Positions 34,776 through 46,370 of a DNA stretch of 64,000 bases are shown one piece after another (position 1 is the stretch's first letter; each line of letters opens with the position of its first letter). Position numbers and translations under genes: made by a program. The DNA is from Atherix ibis (taxonomy: Eukaryota > Arthropoda > Insecta > Diptera > Athericidae): contig OY282610.1 in the NCBI GenBank assembly GCA_958298945.1, forward strand, positions 27,106,167 through 27,170,166, in the 5' to 3' direction. The notes below the pieces were generated by a model. It was not told where the DNA came from and made no database searches. It was given only the letters and a program-made list of their open reading frames with translations.

Positions 34776-36456
34776 TTTTTTTGCTAGAATTTTTTATAAT
34801 TTTTGCTAAAATGTTTTCTTTGATAATTCGTAAAAGAAAAATTGTTATGCTGTCCTAATTTTTTCTGCAAATTTTGCCTGAAATTTTTCGCAAGCTTTAA
34901 AAATTTTAAATAATTTAATCATATTTTCTTTGATTCTTTTGAACTCTTATTCGTGTACAATGATTGGTGTTCAAGTCAGGTAATTAGTAATTGCAATGCA
35001 TACGTCCTTGGTGCGTTGGTGTGCTTACCAGAATGCATGCCTTGCAATTCTGTTAATGATGATGACCGTGCAACTCGAGAACGACGTGAAAAGCTTTGCG
35101 AAAAAATATCAGTTTTCGCATACGGGATTGTTTCGTAGGACGGATACTTTCAATTATCTCGACTATCATAAATCAGGCTACAGAAGAACAGCCCCTTCCT
35201 TACTCAAAATTCTTGCAAATGTACAATTGTGGTTGAATTTTAATAGTTACTGCAAAGTGTATTTATCATCCTTTCTTACCCAAAAGGAGTCGTTACGTTC
35301 TGGAATTCTAGTAAATAGAATATGCAAAACGTAAAATTTCTTTTTCCTTCCATGCAATAATTTTCACTGCACGTTCGGAAATAAAGACTTCGTAAGCTGT
35401 GCACATTTATTATTCGAAGCCTTTCTCCTGTGAAGTTTTTTTTTTTTAAGTTTAATTTTTATATTAATAAAATTTTTTATATTAAAACAGTTCTTTTTTA
35501 TTAAAATTTTTAAAGTTCAAATAATTTATTATAATTGAAACGCTTCTGTTAATATTATACAGTCATTATTGTATAGTTTATGTAAAAATTTTACCAAGTG
35601 TTGCTTACTTTATAAGATAAAATAGTGTTGCGAAAAATTTTAATTACTCTCTGAACACTTTCTTAACTTATAATAATTAATCGCATAAAAATAGCAAATT
35701 TTTTTTTCTGCTAACAAGTCGATGGGGTATTGTATCAATCAAAATTAGAATCAAATAAAAATTCATCTCGAAGCTTTCGGTTCATAGAAAAACTTCAGAT
35801 TTTTTTAAGGAAGACAAAAAAAAACAGTTTGACGTTTTTTTTAAACCCGTAAAAAAATAATATCTAATTATAATGATTAATGAAAAGATCTTTTAGTATA
35901 GAGAGAATGAAATTGCTAAACGAAAGCTATTAAAATTATGCAGAAAAGGGTAAAAATGCTAAACAAAAGTAAATTTTCATCTTTCATAATATGCACTAGC
36001 AATTGTGCGATTTAATCCGCAATTAGCACAATGTTGTTGAGAGTGTTTTCATTAAATGCAATCCGCTGCAACTGTGTGCCGAACAAATTTGTTGAATGAT
36101 TGAATCGTGCTCAACGTGTTTGGTCGTAAATGAGGTATACAACCGCAAAACACCCATTCACCCGGCCAACCAGCCGAACAGACACTTTCCCTACCAACGA
36201 ACCGACTTACTTAACCCACTCATAATGGCGGCTCACATAGAATCGTTCGAGGTTTGTATGCTGTCAATTGTATGCGTGGGCGTTTTTTGAAAAAAAAAAA
36301 AAACGAAGCAGCCTGTGAAGGAAAATTCATATTCGATAAATTTTTTAATATGATTTTCTGCCATTTTTTTTGGTCTGTCGTCACTACGAGCTTTTGTCCA
36401 AAATGCATTCGGAAAAAGATTTCTTGCAGTTGCTAAAAATCTGGACACTACGAGCA
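34776..36456. other. Mixed non-coding DNA
   Basis: A higher-complexity stretch at 34940-35340 is open for 112 codons on the plus strand (from 34996), and a second cysteine-containing frame (from 34953) overlaps it. Neither matches anything I know. From 35400 to 36050 the sequence is low complexity. Confidence 0.35.
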
Positions 36457-36667
36457 TCAGCAAAGGAAACCGAATTTGTAAGCAGGCATGCCCGTATCTT
36501 CAGTATGTGAGGAGTCTGGTTTGTCGAGAATGATTCGAGAAACTTGTGTGGTATTCACATCATTGACCACATATCGGATATGCCCCAAAATCTGTTCGAG
36601 TGCCACCAGGGTACCATAACTCACTAGAGACAATCTTCCATAATGGCGCTCCTTCCGCAGTCACAGA
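36457..36667 (-). pseudogene. Unidentified open segment, exon or relic
   Basis: On the minus strand about 68 codons are open without an ATG: LRKERHYGRLSLVSYGTL, then LEQILGHIRYVVNDVN, ending KFGFLC and a TGA at 36459-36457. Just upstream another frame reads LPDARDRWVRLVMPQEISV. This suggests one coding sequence interrupted by a frameshift or an intron. The amino-acid composition is protein-like. I do not recognise the family; it could be a host exon or an old mobile-element gene. Confidence 0.3.
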
Positions 36668-37049
36668 TATTTCCTGAGGCATTACCAAACGCACCCATCG
36701 ATCCCTTGCATCTGGCAGCTTTTGAATTATTTAACCGAATAATAATGAATCTTTTCTGTGGTTAATTATATGCTAGACCAACCCCCGCTGATTGCTTCCT
36801 CTTTTCAGACAGATGATTTTAGAGTTTTTTTTTTGTATAACGTAAAAGAAATCTAAATTTAAGGGTGAAAAAATTTATTATAAAAACGTCTTTTTCTTCC
36901 CCGCTTTCATATTAAAACATTTCTTCGAATTGTTCAATTATTTGATGTTCACTCAAGTTTAAAAGACTTTGTAGAAAAATATTACTTCAGCCACAATTTT
37001 TTAAGCTAATATTGATTATAAAATTATGTGTATTTTCTGAGAAATATTT
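36668..37049. other. Non-coding DNA
   Basis: Nothing supported beyond the upstream part of the open segment described at 36457-36667. Confidence 0.4.
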
Positions 37050-38045
37050 TTAACAATAAATATTTTTGAAAAAAAATTTTTTGCAAAAGTTTTTCGAATA
37101 TTTTTCCCAAAAATTTTTACTAAAAATTGATTTTGTGAACTCTGTAACTGAACACATTTACGAAAAAATGTATTACAAAATTATTACCCACAAATATTCA
37201 CTGACAAAATATTTACTGACGAATTTTTATAGACAAATTTTTGTTAATGTATTTTTACTGGTGAATTTGATGCATAATTTTTCAATGACAAAATTTGTAC
37301 GTACAAATTTTAACTGATCAATTTTTACTGACAAATTTTGATAGACAAATTTTTCCAGAGAAATGATTATCCACAATTTTCCACTAACAAACTTTTACAG
37401 AGAATTTCGTAAAAATTAATTTTTACTGGCAAAATCTTAGTAGTGCGAATTTTTACTAACGAATTTTTATAAGCAAATTTTTATAAACAATTTTTTATTG
37501 AAAAATTTTGACTTATAAATTTTTACTGAAGAAATTATTAGAGAAACTTTTACTGATAAAATTTTATTAACAAATGTTAAAAATGACGTAATTTTATTAA
37601 TAAATGTTTTTTCGAACATTTTTTCTTACAAATTTTGATTGGCTAATTTTTACTACAAACTATTTACTAAAAATTTTACGAAATTTTTAAGGACAAACTA
37701 TTTACTGAAAAATTTTCATTGATAAATACGAGGTCTGTGCAAAAAGTATCGCGAATTTTGAATTTCCGCGGGTTACGTACATTCCATTTTCGATTTTTGT
37801 GAGGTTATGTTGGTACTCATGTCTCTCACTTATGCCGAAAAGTTGGGCAATTTTGAATGTTCAGTTAATCTTTGACAGCTGCTGTGCTTGCACTTGTTTT
37901 GGCAGATAAATTTTTACTAACGGTTTCTTATAGACAAATTTTTACAGACAATTATAAAGATTTAATTAAATATTTTATCAGATAAATTTTTATTGTAAAA
38001 TTTTTAATGACATATTTTAAGTGATATTTGCTCAATATTTTAACT
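37050..38045. repeat. Diverged 14-bp minisatellite block
   Basis: A more decayed relative of the array at 33465-34775, with phrases such as ACTGACAAATTTTTA, ACTGATAAATTTT and ATTGACAAACTTTT. It is interrupted at 37735-37905 by the left end of a mariner. Confidence 0.8.
37735..37905 (+). mobile_element. Solo left end of mariner family 4
   Basis: Begins TACGAGGTCTGTGCAAAAAG and follows the element at 56400 for about 170 bp through its 5' UTR (shared CGCGGGTTA, CTCTCACTTATGCCGA and GACAGCTGCT), then returns to array sequence (GATAAATTTTTACTAACGG). The transposase gene and the right inverted repeat are absent. The array lies on both sides. Confidence 0.88.
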
Positions 38046-38214
38046 GATGTAATACACATAATAATGGCGTTTCAACGAGGAGTTCGAATACAGTAACTTG
38101 ACACAATGTGCTCATACGGGGTCTACTGCACTACCACGCATAAGTCATCAATTTTTACAACCTCATAATTCCAAATTAATAATAATAAAAAAACTACCTT
38201 AGCACCGTAAAAAA

Positions 38215-38800
38215 ACTTTAACTTTTATTGAAAATTGTGACTCAAAATATTTTTTACTGAAAATAGTATTTACTGAAAATAATTTTAACTGAAAATAGTT
38301 TTTACTGAAAATAAGTTTTACTGAAAAGAATTTTTACGGAAAATAATTTTTACTGCACATAATTTTTACTGAAAATAATTTTTAACGAAAATAATTTTTA
38401 CTGGAAATATTTTTAATGCAATCGTTTTTTTCTGAAAATAATTTTTACTGAAAGAAGTTTTTACTGGAAATAATTTGTACTGAAAACAATTTTTTATGGA
38501 AATAATTTATACTGAAAACTGTTTTTACTAAAAATAATTTTAACTGAAACTAGTTTTTACTGAGCATAAGTTTTACTGAAAATAATTTTACTGAAAATAG
38601 TTTTTACTGAAAAGAAATTTTACTGAAAAGAAATTTTACTGAAAATAATTTTTATTAAAAATAATTTTTAATGAAAAGATTTTTTACTGAAAAGAATTTT
38701 TATGGAAAATAATTTTTACTGAAAATAAATTTCACTATAAAATAATTTTTACTGAAAATAGTTTTTACAGACAATAGTTTTTACTAAAAATCTTTTGTTT
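38215..38800. repeat. 16-bp minisatellite (TTTTTACTGAAAATAA)n
   Basis: About 35 units with core TTTTTACTGAAAATAA. It shares the TTTTTACTGA start with the 14-bp array, so the two probably have a common origin. Confidence 0.92.
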
Positions 38801-41048
38801 ATGAATACAGATTTGGATTTTATGGTGAAAGATATTATATAATTTGTTATGATTTTTTGTAAAAGTTGTTAATTAAAAAGTTTGACTGGCCGACACCTTT
38901 TGAAATCGACAAGAGATTAGGGAAATTTGATTACATGTTGCAATACTCCAAGAATTCCTCTACTTACTTAAGATTGATGAAGCTTGAGCCGCTCACTTAT
39001 AGAGCTAATTGGTATCAAATTTGGCCGACACAGTTTTTGCCATATCGAAAGGAAAGTCTGAGTAGAAACACAACATCAGGCGCGGCGGTACAAAACCAAC
39101 GATGAACTTTTCCAAGCCGCTCCAATCAAAATCTACAGCATCATTCAACCAGCCACTCATATAGTCAACTACCCTTATTAACATACACATTTGTAATTTG
39201 AACAATTTGTAGTGGGACTTTCGTCTGAGCCGTACTTGCATGCAGCATCCTTTATAGTTTTGGCTTTGGTTGGCATTCATTACCCCCACAATTGGATCCT
39301 TACTCCACTGGAATAATCAAATTGCATGAGACGAAAGTTTATGGAAACAGCACGTACTCGTCCACTGTATTTGTAGACATTATTTATGTAGTGTACTATT
39401 CACCATTCTTCCAGGTTGCCTCCCCTTCAGTTGTAGATTTTTTCGAATTTTTCTCGCATTCCCTTCTCATCATAAGAAAGAATGCAAATTTTCACTTGAG
39501 AACCTTAAGACAGAATACTTCATAAAATAAATGAACCCAAAAGTATATGGGATTTCATGTAGCGGTAAGAATTATTGTATTATAATGAATGGGTTTAGTC
39601 CTTTTTTGCAACAATAGTGACAATAATGACGATGATAGCTCAGATGATGAAGTTCATAAAGGCAAATACTGTGGCAGTGAGCCACAGAAATGAACTGGAA
39701 AAGGTGAGAATAGATCCAAGACTACCTAAAAAATTACATGTTTTCTTCGAGAATGAACTAGCAAAGAATGGGTAAAAATCTTTATCAACTCTCACTCCGA
39801 GTTCTCAAAACTGTTCGCAATAAAATTTTCCCATTTCCATTGCGTCCTTTTCTGTGTGTAAATTTGTAAAAGGATAAATTTGTTATTCTGCAGTCATAGC
39901 ATCTGGTCCCAATGTCCTTTCCTTCTTTATTGTGTGGGTATTTTTATGATATCCTTTTTTTGTCTCTTTCGTTTTTGAATTGTCCTGAGGAGTACATATC
40001 ATCGGTGACAACGTGCCATAGAAATAATAAAATAATAACGAAAAGCCGCAAAAGCGAACATGGACATAGCCACACTATGGCCAAAGAAGGATGGGCTGAG
40101 ACAAGGTGGCCGGACCAAACCTTTGTTGTTTTTAACTAGCCACGAATTTTGGAAGTTACTTGGAAAATATCAGGAATATCATAGTCGCTGTAAGTGGCGT
40201 GGAACGAGTGCTGTCGTAATATTACGAGTACGAGTATCAGAGTGTGGCCCGTAATCTTGTAGACTTACCGTTGTACTTTTGCCACTCATTTGCCTTCGTC
40301 ACACCATGAAGCCAGTACAACCTAAACTCTGATACAAGGCGGTAACGATAAGCTCGCCAACACCAGCTCAGATCCCTGGTGGTGAGACAGTAAGTAAAAA
40401 ACTTGGGCCTCACGAGAGTATTCCACATACGTGATATCGAAATTTCAAGAGGATTTCATTGTGCCGCACTTAATTTATTTATTTTATTAAAATGAACTGC
40501 AGGCAAATCTTAACAATAAAGCAGCCAAGTTATGCTCTTCACAATGGGCCATGAGTGCCAGAGTACGAACATAACATCCACCCATCCACAGGAGTACAAC
40601 ACCGAAATAGGATGCCAGGAAATCGTACTTCTTTTTATACTCTACCGACATGCGAAAGCAGCCATTCCCCCAACCGTTCTCATCACTTACGAGATTTTCT
40701 AGGCTTGACGTGATGCCTTCCCATAGCAGTCCCTCTCCAATAGCTATTGTTCCTCCTACCCTCCAACTAGGTTTTTCTACTCGTTTTCCAGTCACCACTT
40801 GTCATCCCATTTCGATTTTCATTATACCTACTGGAATAACGATTATTGTACGACTATGTAAAAGTATGAATAAGTCAGTGTAATTGTAAATAAACAAAAC
40901 TGCACACACCCATACATGTTCATGAATACATAAATACGAGTCGCACTTCAGAACTGAATAGCCTACAAGCACAGGACGGCGTCAGGATAAACAGGCACTT
41001 AGAGGTCGAGTCCCATTGCCAAGGCTTTCTATCATATACTGAGTTAAA

Positions 41049-41142
41049 AGAAATCTATCTCGAACTGCAATATCATAAACTATTCCAAGGATTCCAGAAA
41101 TCTATCTCGAACTGCAGTATCATAAACTATTCCAAGGAGACG
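41049..41142. repeat. 47-bp tandem duplication
   Basis: AGAAATCTATCTCGAACTGC starts at 41049 and again at 41096. The two copies match through CTATTCCAAGGA with one A/G difference. Confidence 0.9.
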
Positions 41143-43302
41143 GTAAGGTTAACTAGGCTAACAACTGATATGGATAACCTACCCAACCTGAACAACTAAC
41201 CGAATATGACTTAAAACGCGACAAAACCAATTCGTATTAGGCCGAGCCAAAGTCAGACTGAATTTAAGGAAGAAGGAAAAATTTTCCGGGACGAAAGCTA
41301 TACTATCGGGGAATGGTAATAATTTTTGAATAGTTCATCTCCAAATAAGCAGTTTGGTCAAAGGCCCAGTCAAAAATGCTATTAATCTCTTCGTTCGCGT
41401 TCAGTTTAGTTTTTTTTTTTTTTTTTGTTAAAGTAATTTTACTCTATTTTTTTATTTTGTTTAAAAATTAAGCCAAAAACAAATGAAATGAATGTGAATG
41501 AACGCACTTTAGTAGGGCAAAAAGTGGCATTTCTTTACTTTGCAAAAAGCTACACAGAAAAATGGTTGACGCCGGGAGTGGGGATTTGGTAACAGAAATA
41601 TAGATACAAGGGTATTGGCTTCTGTAGCAAGCAAGGATTAGATAATGAACAGATACTTGAGAAAAAAGGAAAAAATAAATATTTAGCTTCCTTATAGGTG
41701 CGTATACAAAGCCTCGGCGTATAAGCTTCCCAACTAATTCGCTGACTTCATATTCGAAATGTGAATACTCATAATGGTCGGGTGCTGAATATATTCCGAA
41801 TATGAGTACATCCGAGTTGGAATAGAACGGATTCCTCGTTGGTTCGTTGCTGTAGAAAAGCATATTTACATAACACGATATTTAGGAATAAATAAATTAA
41901 AGGTGTTAAGGAATGTTAGCAATTACTACTACGAGTTTTATGTTCGTACATTACCTTAAAGACAGTAGAGAAGAAAGCCGAGTACCAAAATCAAGCTGAT
42001 GAGAAGAATCCTTTTAGTCTGGTTGTCTCGGTGGTGTGTATCTTGATGATTTTTGAAAATCCACAAGGATGGCACAACGACGAACGTATGGTGAGTCGTT
42101 AGTATGCACAATAATTAGGAGATGAATTCTTTCTGCCAAACCCAGCCTTATAACCTACCGTTTTGCCAAACAGAAACAGATAGACAGTCACCTTTTGAAG
42201 ATTGTTTACACTCCCGTTTGTGTACGTAGCAAATATTTTAGATGCGCTACAATATCACACCCACCAGCAGCACCCTTAGTAAGGAAATGTTTAAACACCA
42301 GAATTTCTATACAAAACGAGTATACGCGAGAGAAGCTTTTTTCTCTTCTCATCCATGCTACAGCTGACTTGCTACATTTTGTATATCTTTCTTGGTTATA
42401 TAACACAGCAAAAGGATATCATCCCCCAAGGCAACGAACAACAGAAGGATGAGAAGAAAAAAATTGTTTAAAAATTAAAAACAGAACATAACAAAACGTA
42501 TTGTATTGTTTCTGTGAAATGCTCTTAAACCTTACACTGTGGTACAACACAACACAACAAAATACAACAATATAAAAAAAATAAAAACAAACGACATAGA
42601 ACTGCACAAAATTGCTAGGGCCACCGACCGCCAACTACGAGTATTTCTATTTTCATCACCTACACTCATATTTAAACATACGTGCATATGCATAGAAGCA
42701 ACAGTCCTGTCTATTATAATACATAGAATTCATTTGAAGAAGACAAAAAAAAAAGAAGGTAAAAATTAAAGATTCCACAGGATTTGATGAGAAACATTGC
42801 CAGTTCAAGTTAGTTTGGATGGAATATGCCGTGACTCGCCTATGCCCATAGGCGACCGAGGCAATGAGACACTCTATTCATTCAGATTCGTTGTGGGGAA
42901 CTAACTATTGTCAAAACGAAACTACCTTCTAGTTGGATATGAAAAGGTACGACAGCTCTATGTCCGATTGAAGCGATGGGATACAGGAAAAAACCGAGCA
43001 GAGGCTACAGACTATTACCTTTTCATTAACGACAACAATATCAGTTGAACGAGATGAACGGAAACCAAGTTGTCGACACTTTCGTTCTGTATATCAGCAA
43101 CGACCAGGATAGTTGATATTACTTCTGGTCGTTGGTGTAGTAGTAAGGATATTATTCTTGGAAACGCTCACAATATCAAAAGACCACTGCGACCTTCACT
43201 CCTACTACTATTCCTATAAGTCTTACGATTACCTTTTACCTTTGCCAAAGCCACTTGGTACTGTAGTTAAAACAATTACAAAAGAATTTTCTCTACCATT
43301 AA

Positions 43303-43332
43303 AGCAGCAACAACAACAACAGCAAAAACAAT
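43303..43332. repeat. CAA/CAG microsatellite
   Basis: Short CAR trinucleotide tract ending in A-rich sequence. Confidence 0.8.
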
Positions 43333-44385
43333 AAGGATAATTGAAAAGAAAATACGACTACAAATATATACAATTTCAACAATACGTAGCAAAAAATGAA
43401 AAAAAAATGTTAAGTTTGTTTTTTTCTTGGAAGCTTTTTTTAACTTTTGTATCAACTGCCGTCTGTTGATCGGTACAAGAAGCCTGTCTCGTCCAGGGTT
43501 GATGAACTGATTCCAAAGTGCTTCTCAACAAATTACGGCTAAGTATTTTTACGTGGCTTTGTGAAACTTCATTACACTTTAATTCTTCTCCTTTTCATAG
43601 TTAAAGTGTACCCGACGATGATAAGCTCTAGGCAATCTTAATATGGTTAAGATGCTCTCCAACGGGAATATGGTGGTGAGCTTTGAGACACTGCACTATC
43701 CTCAACATCATTTCGGGGATTCCCACATAATTTTCCTATACATAATAAAAAAATCAAAGAAATTTTTCCATCATTCAACACTATTTCGACTATGGTTGAT
43801 TAGTATTGTTTTATCCAAAAAAAAAAATATTCTCCTTTTCCTTTTATCCTTTATAAAAACGAATTTTCCAAAATTAACGGTTGATTATTCCAGTGCTTTT
43901 ATGAGTTTCTATTCCCGCAATGATCGTTTATGAATTAATTTTGTTACTTGTAAAATCATATTAAAATTTAATTACGATAATACTCTCAGCTATAATATAT
44001 TCTCTGCTATCTTACTAGGAAGGATAGCTACATTCGATAAAAAAATTATTGTCCCATATCAGAAAGGCTTAATAGCAATATCTACTCTTTGCAGCAGTCG
44101 GTGGGAAAATTGCTGAAATATTATTACGAGTAACAGATCCAAAATCAGTTTAAGGACGATATTATGATTCGTGAGAGAGTTCGGCATTTCAAAAAAATTC
44201 ATTAGGCTTCCTAGGCGTTCTCTTTAACCTGACGCTTGAAGAATTGATCCTTGTGCAAGGGATCATTAAGATTATCCAGATTTAAGTATACTATGATGAT
44301 ATCGATCAGAAAGAGCTATACGTGAGGCCTTCGTTAAGATTGAGTTGGCGGCGACATAAACGAAAGACCAACTATTACTAGTCAC

Positions 44386-44840
44386 ATGAATATAGAGAAT
44401 TATAGCTCCAGGAGCGACTGTATTACCGGAGAGGTAGGTGTGACGCTGTGGTACGATATGAGGCTCGTACGGAGGAAAGAAATGCGTTCAAGAGGAGTTG
44501 AGAAAATTGTTGACCGACTTATCCCCGATGGCAGATGGATTCACCGTCTCAGCTCGACGGAGGATCCGTGGATAGATCGATGACATGGAGATGGTAACTA
44601 CTACCTATCCCAATTTTTGACGGGACACGGATCTTTTCGGGCTTACCAATACTGATTTAAATTGGATTCTAGCCCAATGTGCCTTTCTTGTGACGGGATG
44701 GTGGAGAGCTGGCAAACCCCATAACGCCGAAGAATATCGTGGCCATAATGGTGGACTGGAGTACCACTCGGGAAGCTTTCGAAGTCCTTGAAAAAACAGC
44801 CATAAGAAGATTCCGTCTGGATAAGCGTTACAGAAAATGG
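44386..44840 (+). pseudogene. R1-like non-LTR retrotransposon, 3' end of ORF2
   Basis: The plus strand reads VDRLIPDGRWIHRL, then DPWIDR followed by a stop, then NYYLSQFLTGHGSFRAY, then CLSCDGMVES. This is the order found after the polymerase domain in R1-clade proteins, where a tryptophan/arginine-rich segment precedes YxLTQFLTGHG and a cysteine motif. A shifted frame then gives NIVAIMVDWSTTREAF, matching the last part of such proteins. There are at least three stops and one shift. The stop after DPWIDR is TGA where related proteins have arginine, consistent with CGA to TGA decay. Confidence 0.65.
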
Positions 44841-45029
44841 TAGAAATAAGTCACTAGCGCAGTGATTTCGATCAAGTCCTTCCCCACCAAGTAATGCCTG
44901 ATGTCGGTTCCGACGTGAGATATAGAAATGTAAACAAGTAAACTGCTTTAAGTGGGGTTAAAGTCACGCACTTTGTCTTTCGATGCGTTTAAAAAAAAAG
45001 CTTTGACAGATACTGAGCTTTGGCGAATG

Positions 45030-45300
45030 ACCGAGAATCGCTACTGAAACGCCAACTCGGGTTGTAAATGCCTTAGCAAGGATCATGCCTAACCATGGAT
45101 AGACCAAATAGATCTGATGCAGGTTACTATCCACAGAATAACTATGATACTTTAGGCAGCCCCTATCTGGGCAGAAGCTATGGTGACGGAAACGTACAGG
45201 CGTCAGGTGATTGCGGTATATCGTCGAAGCGTACTTCGAGTCTTGAAAGCATTCCGTACTAGCTCATATGACGCTGTCAGAGTTATCGCTTTTGGAAGAT
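45030..45300 (+). pseudogene. R1-like reverse transcriptase fragment
   Basis: Reads TPTRVVNALARIMPN near 45045, then after stops AAPIWAEAMVTETYRRQV, then VYRRSVLRVLKAFRT and YDAVRVIA (45156-45300). This pattern is typical of the thumb/connection region of R1-clade reverse transcriptases. In an intact element this part comes before the segment seen at 44386-44840, yet here it follows it. The two are therefore either separate insertions or a rearranged copy. Confidence 0.65.
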
Positions 45301-45880
45301 GAACGAGCCAGCATATATCATCGATGACGGGAGGGAAATAAAAACCATTGGCTCACTGTCAGCAGGGAGGAAAGAAATGAGAATGTGGCAAGATATAGCA
45401 GAGACACTGGGATCTCTAGATTAAAGGAAGATAGACGCATCATCTGATTCCTTACATAGCCACGTGGAACTGAAGAAGCCATGGAGAAGTAAACCACTAT
45501 ATTGGGTGCTTCAGGGAAAATTAGGACATGTCGTCTTAATTGTCGGCCCACAATCGAGGATTCAAAACAAGTCGTCTGCCAGTGTTGACGCTCTAGTGAA
45601 GAATGAACGAATGATAACATCCATGCTGGGGTGTGGTACCTAAATACGTATCCCGAGGAATAAATACGGTCCGCCAGGAATAAAAAATGCAAAAAGGGCT
45701 GTCAGAAGTCTACTCAGGTAAATAGACTTGATGTCGGTATCCTCCCTATAAAGTTATACCTAACGGTGATCCCATGACGATGTAAAAAGAAAGGAGTTGG
45801 GTTTAAGAGCGTACAAATTCCACACACTGTAAGGGACTTTAGAAAATTTCCTCTTCCCACGCTTAAAAAAAACCTTCGAC
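45301..45880. other. Probable continuation of retrotransposon debris
   Basis: Composition matches the flanking retrotransposon fragments but no clear motif is readable. The minus-strand 124-codon open frame here is probably a shadow. Confidence 0.35.
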
Positions 45881-45900
45881 AGAGTCAAATAATTTCTCTA

Positions 45901-46370
45901 TTTTGGGTTAAGGATCGCAGCCGATAACAACATGGAGGAGAAAATCCACGCAAGACTTCTGCCGACAGTCAACAGATCTAATTTTAGTCTTTTTAAGCTA
46001 TTACGCTCGAAAATTTTGACCGTAACATCAAAACTTCTGCTATAAAAGACACTAGTCTGGCCAGTGCTTATGTATTCTTCGAAAACTTTGATTCTCAGCA
46101 AAAATTCTTTCGAACTCTTGTCCGCGTTCGAGACGAGGATCCTTCGAAGAATTTTTGTTTCCTACAAAAGGAATAACGATTTCAGAGCCTTTTTAATGAT
46201 GAGAACCTAAAGCGCAATAGGTTGCGGTGGGCTGGATCCTGCCCGAAAAGTCCATAGTTACTTAATTTATGGTCACAGAAGACGAGGTTGGCACTACCTT
46301 CGGTGGGGCGATGACATTAGCTAAGACGCCACAACCATGTGCCGATTATCACACCGTTGATGATGATGAT
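45901..46370 (+). pseudogene. Non-LTR retrotransposon C-terminal fragment (RTE/BovB-like type)
   Basis: The plus strand reads NMEEKIHARL, then KILTVTSKLLL, a stop, KTLVWPVLMYSSKTLIL, then AFETRILRRIF, then (shifted) RLRWAG and RRRGWHYLRWGDDI. This order (YKTLxxPVLxYGxETW, FExxxLRxIF, RLRWxGH, RRRGRPxLRW) is a well-known C-terminal arrangement in one large group of insect retrotransposon proteins. It is of a different type from the R1-like fragments upstream. Several stops and shifts are present. Confidence 0.65.

Larger units (their letters stand above)
38801..44385. other. Mixed-complexity DNA, no gene assigned
   Basis: A long region with less extreme composition and several open frames of 75-131 codons (for example minus 40487-40798 and minus 41468-41863). 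None has a recognisable domain and opposite strands are often open together. It contains a 47-bp tandem duplication at 41049-41142, a short palindrome (TCGCCTATGCCCATAGGCGA) at 42835-42854 and a CAA/CAG tract near 43303-43332. Confidence 0.35.

Noticed and set aside
33465..38800. CRISPR-like array from regular short repeats
   Set aside because: The units are contiguous minisatellite copies without unique spacers, in a eukaryotic context.
40487..40798. 103-codon minus-strand frame with hydrophobic stretches, possible membrane protein
   Set aside because: Plus strand is also open over the same DNA; no signal of conservation can be judged and no family is recognised.
42835..42854. 20-bp palindrome as a regulatory operator
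   Set aside because: Single short palindrome with no gene beside it; no basis for a regulatory claim.
45318..45692. 124-codon minus-strand frame
   Set aside because: Lies opposite probable plus-strand retrotransposon debris and has no domain of its own.
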